From Phaeoceros laevis (lineage: Eukaryota > Anthocerotophyta > Anthocerotopsida > Notothyladales), in assembly GCA_049999765.1 (NCBI GenBank), contig JBNGIQ010008888.1, forward strand, positions 1 through 33,981: 33,981 bases of DNA. Direction: 5' to 3'. Positions 1 to 9,756 of the stretch are shown here, piece after piece (position 1 is the stretch's first letter; every line of letters begins with the position of its first letter). Below the pieces are notes generated by a model, which saw only the letters and a list, made by a program, of their open reading frames with translations, was not told where the DNA came from and searched no databases. A program made the translations under genes and the position numbers.

Positions 1-97
1 AGGTCGGTAACAGCTGCAGGTGAAGCTCTTCTTCAAGGACTCTCAAAAGCAGCACAAGGCCTTGGAGAATGGTCTAGTAACTGGGGAGAAGCTTTTG
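1..97 (+). CDS. Possible internal exon of an unidentified gene, 5' part outside the window
   Basis: An open frame runs from the window edge and encodes a small-residue-rich stretch ending GEWSSNWGEAF, followed by a GT donor at 98-99. An acceptor AG at 687-688 would join it in phase to a second open stretch (689-~783) encoding AVPGSPGTLGVLHGKL and ending HEIF before a good GTAAGG donor. A final stretch near 967-1004, after a TTTTTGCAG acceptor, could carry the stop. I do not recognise the protein. The intron 98-688 would contain two copies of a dispersed repeat. Matching phase at the first junction supports a real gene, but the last junction does not close cleanly: phase 1 gives an immediate TGA. 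Exon status is therefore tentative. Confidence 0.35.
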
Positions 98-242
98 GTA
101 TTGTATCCAGTATACAACACATTTCATGTTTCAGATGTTGACTTCCCGGCCCTCTGGTTTCATAGTATTAAGTTAAACCGAATGAATATTTTTCCTGCCT
201 TACCGGAACAATTGCAGTAGCTGCCCAGCTAGGGCCTGAAGA

Positions 243-409
243 CATTAAATCCAACCCTCGTGTTGGTTGGGACTTCGTGCCCGGGGGTTTCAAGATTAGG
301 CCACTGTCCCGTGGTAGAGGACGAGCTGATAGTGGCTTATGTGGAATGCTTTGTGCATATTGCAATATCTAATGTTTAGCATGAGCTCCCCTAAAAAATC
401 TCTAAAAAA
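243..409 (+). repeat. Dispersed A-tailed repeat, copy 1 (SINE or LINE 3' end)
   Basis: This copy starts CATTAAATCCAACCCTCG and ends GAGCTCCCCTAAAAAATCTC followed by an A run. It is about 167 bp and lacks roughly 24 bp present in copy 2. A third partial copy lies in reverse orientation at 28711-28795. The A-rich tail at a fixed end points to a retroposed element. I could not identify a tRNA-like head with certainty. Confidence 0.7.
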
Positions 410-428
410 CCTTCTTCTCCACTTCTCT

Positions 429-621
429 CATTAAATCCAACCCTCGGGTTTGTTTGGGACCTCGTGCCCAGGGTTCCAGGGTTAAGCTGGTTGCACCAGC
501 CTACCCTGTCCACTGTCCCGTGGTAGAGGATGAGCTGATAGTGGCTAAAGTGGAACGTTTTGTATTGCAATATCTAATGTTTAGCATGAGCTCCCCTAAA
601 AAAAGCTCTAAAAAAAAAAAA
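429..621 (+). repeat. Dispersed A-tailed repeat, copy 2
   Basis: This is a fuller copy (about 193 bp) of the element at 243-409, in the same orientation and separated from it by 19 bp. It ends in about 12 A residues after GCTCT. The two copies share the start, the CTGTCCCGTGGTAGAGGA core and the tail. It lies inside the putative intron of the gene at the left edge. Confidence 0.7.
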
Positions 622-1004
622 CTTATATTATGCGCTGTCGAGTGTGCGCGGACTCTTTATTCGATTGGCTGACTGGGTCACTTGCGAGTAGCCGTACCCG
701 GCTCACCCGGCACACTTGGAGTTTTGCATGGAAAACTGGTAGCCCGTGCCAGTCATGAGATCTTCGGTAAGGCGAAATTACTCAATGTTATCTTTGTTTT
801 GACTCTTGAGATTGATGAATACGTGTACCGCGGGTTGTTTTTTTACGAGGTTCAACGAGCATGCTCAGCAGGTACTTAACCAGGTCAATGTTAGTGCATA
901 CGTTATCTTCTATACTTGTTGACATTCGTGTGCTGAATTTGCTAGTTACTGAGGGTTCTTTTTGCAGATTGATTATGCGTCCTCCAAAGGCAATGTAGTC
1001 AGCC

Positions 1005-1570
1005 GATGACAATGCTGTAGTTATGCATACACGCCAATTGGCTGCTTCTGATGCAGTGTCGAGGTTGCTGCTAAACTCCGGTGAGATTGGCAGAGCTATT
1101 TGAAGCGCTGCTTGAGTGTTTGCTCATTTTCACCTTGAGCATATTTTGCACTTTGCTCCCTGTTCAAGTGTTTTCAGCAATCGCATTCGTGCTCTCCAAA
1201 TGGACATGCCGTTTCCACAACATACAGGGGGAAAGGGAAGGGATTGGATACATGTGATTGCGCAGATGGATTTATGTCATAAAAACCGGTGATTTCCAAG
1301 TGATGCAAAATGTGGGGGTTATTGTTGGTAGTTTCTGAGCTTAAGCCAGTAAACTGGATCGTTAGAAGCCTACTTCTGCAGATGGGGAACAAACTGGTGC
1401 CTGGTGGAAGTTCTGCGGATGACAGGCTGAGCCTTTCTTGAGTTACTGTGAAGCTACTTCTCTTTGGAGGATTTATCTGTCAAGCCAAACCTGCAGACAA
1501 CATACAGTAAATCTTCCATCATCTGTATCAACAGGCCTGCAATGCGGAGGAGCTGTTCAGGTTGATAAGC
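1005..1570. other. Intergenic or 3' UTR sequence
   Basis: I see no coding exon here. The stretch probably holds the 3' UTR of the left-edge gene and the 3' UTR of the minus-strand pyruvate carrier gene, which converge. No clear polyadenylation signal or repeat was identified. Confidence 0.4.
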
Positions 1571-2153
1571 TCACTCGTGTCTGGCCCACCTCGGTAATTG
1601 GTAAGATTGGACAGAGGCATTAGCACTTTGGCAAGCAAGTAACAGGTAGTTCCGTGGCCGGACCATCCATGCAAACCTCATAAATAGTACTGAGTATATC
1701 GTCATAGCTGTCAAGAGTCCAAGCAAATACATGATCCGGTTGAACTTTGCAATCAAAAGTTGGAGGCACCCGCCCATCACAAGTTTGCGGTTAAGAGGCT
1801 ACTTGCGCACAAATTATTGTGAAGGGCATTGGTGCATTGATGCAGTTTGCAAGCGCTAAGCAGATAGGTTAGACTTGAAAAATGTACCTCCAGTCATGTT
1901 CCCAGAAAGCATATCTGGAGGCTTATTGATGTCCGCAAGTGCCTGCAGCCAAAACACATGAGACAAAACCGTCCACTTGCATGGCAAATCCTTGGAAAAT
2001 AGAACGTTCAGGGTATAATTCACAGCAAGAACAGACTAGGCATGCTAGCAGAACACTTACTGCCGCAACAAAACCCCAATTCGCAATTGGCCCCCAAAAA
2101 TGAGTAGTTTTGGGACCTACAGGGCTATTCCAGAAGGCCTTCAAGCCTGCCAT
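1571..2153 (-). CDS. MPC1: Mitochondrial pyruvate carrier, MPC1-type
   Basis: This is an inner-membrane subunit of the mitochondrial pyruvate carrier, which imports cytosolic pyruvate into the matrix as a heteromer with another MPC subunit. I read three exons: 2153-2061, 1942-1888 and 1707-1571. Phases join exactly to give 94 residues. Family-typical motifs cover the protein: the N-terminal FWNSPVGPKTTHFWGPIANW, the loop ADINKPPDMLSGNMT, and the C-terminal FMRFAWMVRPRNYLLLAC. The start is the ATG directly before AGLKAFW, the usual MPC1 N-terminus. Introns are 118 and 180 bp with GTAAGT and GTACAT donors. The C-terminus stops at RWARHE, about ten residues earlier than seed-plant homologues as I recall them. 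The next gene upstream on this strand is the UPF0548 gene. Confidence 0.93.
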
Positions 2154-2735
2154 GGTGTATTAACTATTACCACCCCAGTGAGCGAACAAGCTTTCTGCTG
2201 GAGTCCAGAGTCTTGGTCGCATGAAGGAAAGAATAGGCTAAACCTAGGTGGGAACTTCACCCTCTTTCGGTTGAAATGTCCGTAACTTCAAACTTGAAAT
2301 GTCCCATTTGTCACAAGTGTGGTACGCAAGTACACCGTCAAGCACAATAAATCCACATCTTCCTTCCCTAAGTTTAACCTAGTCTAGGTGGGAAATTCTG
2401 CTCCGTTCATCATTCCTCGGAGGCATGGCGAGAAGCTCGAAAGGTCAAACCGGAGTGATAATAATTTTTGCTGAAACCTCTTCCGGCTTCTCAGTATCTC
2501 GGGGTGAAGGTGTTTGTGTGTTTATTTCTTCGTGACTTTCGTCGTGAATAGAAGCGAGGGTTTTGCAAATTTGCAACGTTTTGCAGAACGTTAATAAACA
2601 TACGCTCTTTTTTTCGAAGTTGACCCAATGGGAAAGATTTGCAAAACTACCATGTACATGGCACACATACTTACATGCACACATATGTGATGCAAGTAGA
2701 AGTCCGTTTCACATGCATGTGTTCGGATCCCGGAA

Positions 2736-3709
2736 TCATTCAGGGTCCGCAACAGCTTTTCGCATAGCCTCTGATGATTTCCTGGCGAACACTGTCTGCT
2801 TGTAGCGCACAATTGGATTTGCCAAAACAGCTAGCGGATGAACAGGTTTGGAAAAGGAATAGATGTCGTACAACACTTTGTCGCTCTCCTCTATCCACTC
2901 TACAGCAAATCTTTCCTCCCCAGCCTGGATGACCACGCAAGCAGCCATGGATAGAAGAAGGTTTAGGATCAATCACGCAACACCATGCCCAGAGGCGGCG
3001 ATGCACGACTCGCCAACAAACGGTCACCGCTTACCAGCAAATGGCCATGAAGAGTGCCGGTCCCAAATGCGAAGCGTCTGGTGCGCTTTGACTGGCTCGG
3101 CCCCCCAGCGATGCCAGCTGCATCTCCCTCATTTCCATTCTTCGTGCCCTGCTTGTCCTCAACGTACAAAACCTTCATGGGATTCACAATCCAAGTGTAC
3201 AGCTCTTGGACGCAATTGCAAAACCTTGTATCAGCCTCGATGGGTGTGGACTGATCGACAAAGGCCCAACCCAGCTGGAAGTGTCTGCATACATCGCGCC
3301 AATGTGAAGCAATACCCCCCGCAATCCCTCGGAATGTATGGGACAGTGAATGATCTCAACTGGAGCTGATACCTCCAGCTTGTAAGGCTGTTCTTGGCTT
3401 TCCGGTAGACATCAGCACCTGATCCTAGCTCCACACGAGAATGTTTGATTACAAACCCATCTTTCCTCAGCGCTTCCACATCCTTCTCCGCAATGGGTGC
3501 TTCAATCGTTCCGCCCACGTACTTGCTGTCGTAGTTGAGCTCTTCGGACCTGATTGGGGCCACAGCATGGACGCCTTTCAGCTGCCGCAAACAAGGATCG
3601 GGCCTTACACCTGCAGTATTCAAGCAGGGTTGGAGAGAGCGGACCGGGGGCGTCCCAGACAGGATTGCTGGTCATTCTGGGAGGGCCTTCTCCACGAGAA
3701 CGTGAACAT
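2736..3709 (-). CDS. UPF0548 / DUF1990 family protein
   Basis: This is a homologue of the conserved plant UPF0548 proteins (Arabidopsis At2g17695 type), whose biochemical role is not established. I model four coding exons: 3709-3661, 3610-3373, 3284-3035 and 2924-2736, giving 241 residues in frame. Recognisable blocks in order are MFTFSWRRPSQ at the N-terminus, LNYDSKYVGG, KDGFVIKHSRVELGSG, GWAFVDQSTPIE, FGTGTLHGHLL, AGEERFAVEW, and the C-terminal YSFSKPVHPLAVLANP. The start is the ATG preceding FTFSWRRPS, a typical start for this family. The first intron (3660-3611) would be only 50 bp with an atypical GTCTGG donor; a base error or frameshift is the alternative. The other introns (88 and 110 bp) are normal. 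It is transcribed divergently from the PPR gene. Confidence 0.88.
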
Positions 3710-4096
3710 GGTGGCCCCGTAGATCCACCACTTTCGCAGTGATGCTTCTTACTCCCTTAGGTCAGGACGGAGCCTTTCTGACTGAACTCGTTTTCCAGCA
3801 TGATGGATTGTGCAGCCTGACGTATGAGGCAGGCTTGCCCAGCCCACTGAACCCATGCGTCTAGCTGGACATCGCTGGGTCTTAGTGTCAGCACCGAAGA
3901 CTGTGTGCCATCATCCATCTCGACATGCGATGGCAGAGTGCTGCGTCAGCTGCAGCTGTTTCTGCGGCCTGGAAACCACTCCATCAATATCAGGTCCTTG
4001 ATTGCCCGCTCACAAATGCTTCATTTCGGCATTGCCAATTCCTGAATGTAGCAAGTGCTTCGAAGTGTCCTGTGGTTGGCCGGCTTGAGGATTTGA
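3710..4096. promoter_or_regulatory. Intergenic region between divergent UPF0548 and PPR genes
   Basis: This is a 387-bp interval between two divergently oriented start codons and must contain both 5' UTRs and promoters. I see no convincing TATA box or repeat. If the PPR protein starts at the downstream ATG (4196), the interval grows by 99 bp. Confidence 0.5.
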
Positions 4097-6928
4097 ATGA
4101 ATGCATTTGAGCTGCTTCTGTGGAGTGAAGAAGCTGGATATTGCATGAATGCGATTCTGCCAAGCGTGTGGACTTGCTGCTTACAAGCTAGTTCCATGGT
4201 TGCAGGACGTCGCCTGGCAGTACCATTTGTGGCAGCATCACGGTCTAGTGGTAGGAGGCGCTCTGGCTTCGCTTTTGACTCAAAGAGTCATTCCTTTCGG
4301 TTACATGCCAGCATAGCAAAATCCATCCGGGCAAGGTTGGCAACCCTAGACTCTAAGAAGGATTCCAAGGTTGGGGATGGCATTCAGAGCATATCACTCG
4401 GTGGTGCCGGTAGTGATGTCAGGCCGAATCTGTCACCGCAAGAGGAGGCTCGGCAGATTGAAGCTATGATGCAGATTCTTGGCGAATCCAAATGGGACAC
4501 GGCAACGATCCAATCATTGAAAGAAATCAAGGTGAGATTGAAGCCTTACATTGTTGCTCAAGTTCTGAAGCAGCAAGCGGACGTGCAACAAGCGTTACGG
4601 TTTTTCAACTGGGCCGAAGAGCAGGAGGGCTACAAGCACAATGCATACACCTACACAATCATGATCCATAGACTAGGTGATGCAGGAAATCTTGTAGCCA
4701 TGTGGAACTTGGTGGAAGAAATGCGCAGTAACAATTGCGAGATTTCAGCTGTTACCTTGACTGGAATACTGACAAGCTATGGCAAGGCCAAGAATTACAA
4801 GGGAGCTATGAATGCCTTGAAGATAGCGAGAAGCTTTGGGTGCAAACCCAATGTCATAAACTACAACTGCCTAATTGACATGCTAGTGAAGGCCAAATTC
4901 CACCACACAGCTCAGCAAGTGTACCAGCAGATGTTGGCTTCCGGTGTTCTTCCTGATACTCGCTCCTACAACAGCTTGCTGGACTGCTTGGTCAAAGCAG
5001 GTAAGATGGACGAGGCTCTGTCACTCTATCAAGATATGCGGAAGAGAGGCTGCTCGGAGAATATTTTCACCTTCAGTGCCATAATCTACGGTTTCTGCCG
5101 AGCAAACAGGATTCCAGAAGCATATGAAATGTTCAAAGATCTGAAGTCTAGGAAGTTCCAGCCAAATGTGATTCTTTATAACATTTTGATCGATGGATGT
5201 GGTAAAGCTGGCAGAACGCGCTTGGCCTGGGAACTATTTGAAGGTATGCGTGAATCTGGCTGTACACCTGGTCTTATCACATACAACATTCTTATGTCTG
5301 GGTTTGCTAAGGCAGGTCTGATGGATGATGCACTGAAGATTTTTTCAATGATGGAAGAAGCGGGTTGCTCACCGAACACTGTCACTCACAACTCATACCT
5401 TTTTGGCTTGTGCAAAACTGGTCAGCTAGAGACAGCTTCCGAGCACATGAATGAAATGACAGAAAGAGGCTTTCTTCCAGATACTTGGACGTACTCTATC
5501 GTGATCGATGCATTCTGCAAGGCCGAACAGATTGATAGGGCGTACATGCTGTTTGAGGATATGAGAGGGAAGGCATTTGTTCCAGACGTTCTAAACTATA
5601 ACCTTTTGATCGGAGGTTTGTCAAAAGCAGGGAGGATTGATAGAGCCCTTGAGCTGTTTGAAGACATGGAAAATGTGGGCTGTACTCGTGATCAGGTTAC
5701 TTACAACACAGTTATTGCTGCAGTGGTGAAACTTGGTAAGATTGATACAGCTGACAAGCTTTTTCAAGAGATGAGGAGAAAGGGATGTGTGCCTAACACC
5801 ATAACGTACTCCACACTTATTGATGGACTGGGTAAGGAAGAGCAGATTGATCAAGCTGTGCAGCTATTTGCAGAGATGAAAGCAAAGAATTGTGCACCTA
5901 GCTTACAAACGTACAATGCTCTTATCTACGGGCTGGGCAAAGCTGGTAGGCCGGGTAAAGCCAAAGAAATTTTCTATGAGATGCAAAAGAATGGCTGTAG
6001 ACCAGATGTTATAACGTACAACACACTCATCTATGCATTAGGAAAAACTGGCGAGCAGTCGGAAGCATATGATTATTTCAAAGAGATGAAGCAGCAGGGA
6101 CTTAATCCAGATGGCTTCACCTATAGTGCTGTTATCAATGCGATGGGTCTTATGGGGCATTTTGAGGAGGCTTGCAACCTCATGACGGAAATGAAAGAGC
6201 TGGGTTGTAAGCCTGACGTGTATGTGTACTCCACGTTAGTAAACAGGTTGAGCAAGGCTGGTTATGTAGATAGGGCCTGGAGTCTGTTCAGAGAGATGAA
6301 GGAGCAAGGCTGTGAACCAAATCGTGTAACATACAACACTGTCATAGCTGGACTTGGAAAGGCAGGTGAAATGGATGAGGCTTGGAATCTTTTGCGAGAG
6401 ATGAAAGAAAATGGCCTTACTCTCGATGTTATCACTTACAACTCCATGATGGATGGACTTAGGCGGGCTGACCAAATAGATGAAGCTCTCAAGCTCTTTA
6501 AAGAAATGAAGGACGTGGGACTAGTGCCGGATAGGGTGACTTACCACATTTTGATCATTGGTCTTTGTGTGATCAACAGAACCGGTGCAGCATGGGCACT
6601 GTTCCAGGAATTGAAGGAGAGGAAGTATGTCCCAGATCTAATAATGTACAACATTCTTATTGCAGGGCTTTGTAGGGCTGGCCTAGTGAAGGACGCTGAG
6701 AGTTTGATGAAAGAGATGCGAGATGATGGCTGTTTACCTGATGTCATTACGTACAATACTATGATTGGTGGCCTCGGCAATTTAGGCAGGTATGAGGATG
6801 CTCGCAAACTATATGCAGAGATGAAGGAGAGAGGCTGCACGCCTGATAGTATCACTTACGATATCCTTGCACAGTTCGATAATATCCCAGACAAGTTAGA
6901 GGAGGTGTGCAATGTCTTCCTGGAATAA
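4097..6928 (+). CDS. P-class pentatricopeptide repeat protein, organelle RNA-binding
   Basis: This is a single-exon gene of up to 943 residues. PPR proteins bind organellar RNA in a sequence-specific way and act in stability, splicing, processing or translation. From residue 183 to 917 the protein is 21 exactly 35-residue repeats with no gaps, followed by a 26-residue partial repeat to the stop. Residues 141-182 (ending near FFNWAEEQEG) look like a degenerate leading repeat. There is no E, DYW or SMR domain, so this is a pure P-class protein. I list the longest frame. The ATG at 4196 (residue 34) begins a basic, Ser/Arg/Ala-rich, acid-poor stretch typical of a transit peptide, whereas residues 1-33 contain acidic residues, so 4196 is the likelier start. 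Plastid versus mitochondrial targeting is undecided. Confidence 0.95.
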   Translation: MNAFELLLWSEEAGYCMNAILPSVWTCCLQASSMVAGRRLAVPFVAASRSSGRRRSGFAFDSKSHSFRLHASIAKSIRARLATLDSKKDSKVGDGIQSISLGGAGSDVRPNLSPQEEARQIEAMMQILGESKWDTATIQSLKEIKVRLKPYIVAQVLKQQADVQQALRFFNWAEEQEGYKHNAYTYTIMIHRLGDAGNLVAMWNLVEEMRSNNCEISAVTLTGILTSYGKAKNYKGAMNALKIARSFGCKPNVINYNCLIDMLVKAKFHHTAQQVYQQMLASGVLPDTRSYNSLLDCLVKAGKMDEALSLYQDMRKRGCSENIFTFSAIIYGFCRANRIPEAYEMFKDLKSRKFQPNVILYNILIDGCGKAGRTRLAWELFEGMRESGCTPGLITYNILMSGFAKAGLMDDALKIFSMMEEAGCSPNTVTHNSYLFGLCKTGQLETASEHMNEMTERGFLPDTWTYSIVIDAFCKAEQIDRAYMLFEDMRGKAFVPDVLNYNLLIGGLSKAGRIDRALELFEDMENVGCTRDQVTYNTVIAAVVKLGKIDTADKLFQEMRRKGCVPNTITYSTLIDGLGKEEQIDQAVQLFAEMKAKNCAPSLQTYNALIYGLGKAGRPGKAKEIFYEMQKNGCRPDVITYNTLIYALGKTGEQSEAYDYFKEMKQQGLNPDGFTYSAVINAMGLMGHFEEACNLMTEMKELGCKPDVYVYSTLVNRLSKAGYVDRAWSLFREMKEQGCEPNRVTYNTVIAGLGKAGEMDEAWNLLREMKENGLTLDVITYNSMMDGLRRADQIDEALKLFKEMKDVGLVPDRVTYHILIIGLCVINRTGAAWALFQELKERKYVPDLIMYNILIAGLCRAGLVKDAESLMKEMRDDGCLPDVITYNTMIGGLGNLGRYEDARKLYAEMKERGCTPDSITYDILAQFDNIPDKLEEVCNVFLE

Positions 6929-7218
6929 TATGAGCAAATTCGACGATGACATCTATCTTTGCCAGCTTGGTTCCGCTGAACTAACTTGTTTTAGATATTT
7001 ACACATCACGGCGAGCAAGCGACGTGAAATCTTGGGCGTGAAAGCACTTTGTACCCAGACGGGCTATTGGGCTATCTTCACTGATTCTTCGGTCAAGTAC
7101 ATTTTCAACTTATATGTATTGACGAAACTGTCCAGTGCTTATGCAGGTGAAAGCCATGCAGGTCTGAGGACGTGTGGCCTGACTATATCCACTCCTCAGT
7201 AATAGGCAGAGCCGGAAA

Positions 7219-7224
7219 AATAAA
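7219..7224 (+). promoter_or_regulatory. Candidate polyadenylation signal of the PPR gene
   Basis: An AATAAA hexamer lies about 290 bp past the PPR stop codon on the coding strand. Plant signals are loose, so this is only a candidate. Confidence 0.35.
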
Positions 7225-8084
7225 GGTGGTCTGTGGAGAACAAAGGCACGAGATGTTATGCAACTGCGGTTCCATGACGACTGGTTGCAACAAGAGGTCA
7301 GACTGCTGAGAAAGGGAATCACGCTGCTGTTGCATGCACGTGGTAACGCAGTGTTACGCTGCTGGTTACATGCGCCAGCAGCTTCTTCCTACCTCCATTG
7401 GGTGGTGATGTACAATGGGACTTCCATCGTGATTATATCCAATTTGTTACTTGTCAATAGGCAAGATGACATTCCATCAATAATGCACTATGTAAGACAC
7501 TTTGGAAGACACACAGCCGGGAAACAGTACTACATGACCGAGAGCACAATCGGCACCGTTCAACTGCTTAGGTGCCTGGGTGTTGCTCCCTTCATGTTTA
7601 ACCTTACACTGTGACAGACATCCACTCCATGGATGCAGACCACGCGGGCCAAGGTCTACACGCTTGTCAGGATGCAACTTCAACATACATGGATACCGTT
7701 CAACGGTGTTCACCAAGGTATATACCCTGTCACCCAACAGAACTGAATTGATCCTGCAGCACAAAACAGACCAGAATGATTCTTACCACCCACAGACAAT
7801 TTTGTCCAGGTAGCCTCAAGCTATCAGTTGGGGACATGGCAAGCCTTACCTTGAAAGAGGAAACCAGTAATACACCTCCAGTCCACAGAGCGGCTAGGCT
7901 TGAGGCTATACATGAATGCCTAAAACACTGAAGTGTTGATCCGATAGTGGGCTCTGGAGGAATGCAAACCAAAACCGGATGCAGCAGAACTAGTCACAAC
8001 AATATCACATACCCTGTCAGTAGACGTGTTAGACTTTCGTCCAGAAGCCATCACGACTGCAAACACAGTTTATTACCTTAGACA
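7225..8084. other. Intergenic, convergent 3' ends
   Basis: The PPR gene and the minus-strand ABC ATPase gene converge here. Short open frames on both strands lack domains and codon regularity. I see no RNA gene or transposon. It probably holds the ABC ATPase 3' UTR. Confidence 0.45.
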
Positions 8085-9462
8085 TCAAGGAGCACTGGGA
8101 AACCACCCGTTAGCTTCCATGAATTGGTCTTGCCGTTGCTTTACGAAGTATTTTGCCTCTTCGACACTTCCAAAAAAAACGACAGCGCCATCTTCCATAT
8201 AAATTGCTCCATCTGCATAATCCAGCTCTTCTAGACGATGCGTAACCCACAAGGCCGTCACTCCACGAGGCCCCCCAACAACTTGACGCACTGCTTCCAG
8301 AACTGCCATCTGATAACATGACCCAACATCACTTCAACCAGCTTTGAAGATTACTGCGAGTTGAAATGATACGAACTCCTGTGCTAAGAAACCTGATCTC
8401 GTTCGTCCAGGAAAGTAGTCAGCTCATCAAGTAGGAGCACTCGACTTTCTTCAGCTAGAGCACCTGCTATGGCAACCCTTTGCTTTTGTCCACCACTCAA
8501 GGTAGAGATGGATCTCTGCAACTCAGTAGAGCAAAATAGGAGAATGTTATCAACACGCACAATGAGAAATATCTAAAGTCAAGAAACTATAGGAATCACA
8601 CGAGAGTCAAAACTACCTCGGCGTACTCTAGCATCCCTACTGCCTGCAAAGCTTTCCACACCCGCGCTCTGACTTCTTCTCTTGGTAATTTGTACTGACC
8701 TAGCCCGAAAGCAACATCAGCCTCTGCTGTCGGCATCACCACCTGGCGAACCCAAACCGACAAGTACACACAGCAAGCTCATCAGCCCGGGACACAGCTT
8801 CAGAACATCACGACTGCTTGAGAGCTACACACGTCCAGGCTCTGTAGATGAACTTGCATTATCCAATTGCAGTCAGAACAAACCTGATGATCTGGATTTT
8901 GAAAAACGAAACTCTTTGGGCGGGCGACATACAGACAGCCTGAACTGGGCCTCAAAAGACCTGCCAATGCCTGTGACTAAGTGCAGTTCAGCGAGAGCAA
9001 TACTAGAAGTTCAAAAACTTAAGTTGTCAGTCGACTTCTGTAACACAGACCTTGAGAAGTGTGGATTTCCCACAGCCATTGGGTCCTAGAAGCATCCATA
9101 GCTGCCCTTCCGGAATGGCTAGCGAACAGCCTTTCAGTACAGGGATCACTCCCTTCTTCCCCTTCACGCTCAGCTCCAGATCACTGACCTCGATAGCTAT
9201 GGGGGCCGCTGCAGCAGCCCCTCCATTTTCGATAGCACCTGACCAACAATCGTCCAGTCACAACCTACTCCTAGAGCCACAACCATTGAGTTCACCGTAA
9301 AGATCTAGTACTAATACCTCTAATCACCGAAACGCCCTGCTTCCTGCATCTGCGTACGGAAAGGAGCGTCCTCCACCCACTTCCCGGGACAATCCCAATC
9401 CTTGCCCGAGCAGTAGGGCTGGCACCACCGGCATGACCACAGCATTGGCTCAGGCCAGCCAT
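8085..9462 (-). CDS. ABCI10: Plastid ABC transporter ATPase, ABCI10-like (ECF/CbiO type)
   Basis: This is a stand-alone ATP-binding subunit related to Arabidopsis ABCI10, an ECF-type A component of the chloroplast envelope thought to energise uptake of a small nutrient. I read six exons: 9462-9318, 9238-9051, 8970-8884, 8742-8617, 8515-8393 and 8309-8085. They join in frame to 297 residues. Residues 1-48 are Arg/Ser/Gly-rich with few acids, as in a transit peptide. Walker [10 protein letters not shown] is at 100-108, the Q-loop FQNPDHQ at 134-140, signature LSGGQ at 188-192, Walker [10 protein letters not shown] with D212 and E213, and the H-loop in [11 protein letters not shown] with H247. 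All catalytic motifs are intact. Leu replaces the usual Pro after Walker B Glu, which I believe is normal for this family. The closest alternative is another CbiO-like ABCI member. Confidence 0.92.
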
Positions 9463-9756
9463 CGAAAGTCTGAATACACGAGTTACATAGTATTAGCAGT
9501 TTAGCGATTAGCTGAATTTCTTTAGTCCACTAGAGGTGCTATTGTTGCCAGCCCTTTCCCAGCCTTCGTACGTACCACGTCAGCCACGCCTGCTTTTCGG
9601 TCCCCTTTAGCAACGCACCCTCCTGTGCTCCCTTCGTCCCCCTTGGCTAAGCTTCCCTCAGCTCCCCTCGTCAAGCGAAGTAAGCGGTTGTGATGCTCAC
9701 GAGTAAGAGAACTAGTAGCATTGTTCTGCGGGGCGACAGCTAACCCGGGCGTGAGC
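9463..9756. promoter_or_regulatory. Compact divergent promoter region of ABCI10 and TSPO
   Basis: Only 294 bp separate the two start codons, which point away from each other. The interval must contain both 5' UTRs and any core promoters, a bidirectional arrangement. No clear TATA box is visible in either direction. Confidence 0.5.

Noticed and set aside
7258-7614. A 118-codon plus-strand frame between the PPR and ABCI10 genes
   Set aside because: No family resemblance, no splice context, and it falls in converging 3' regions.
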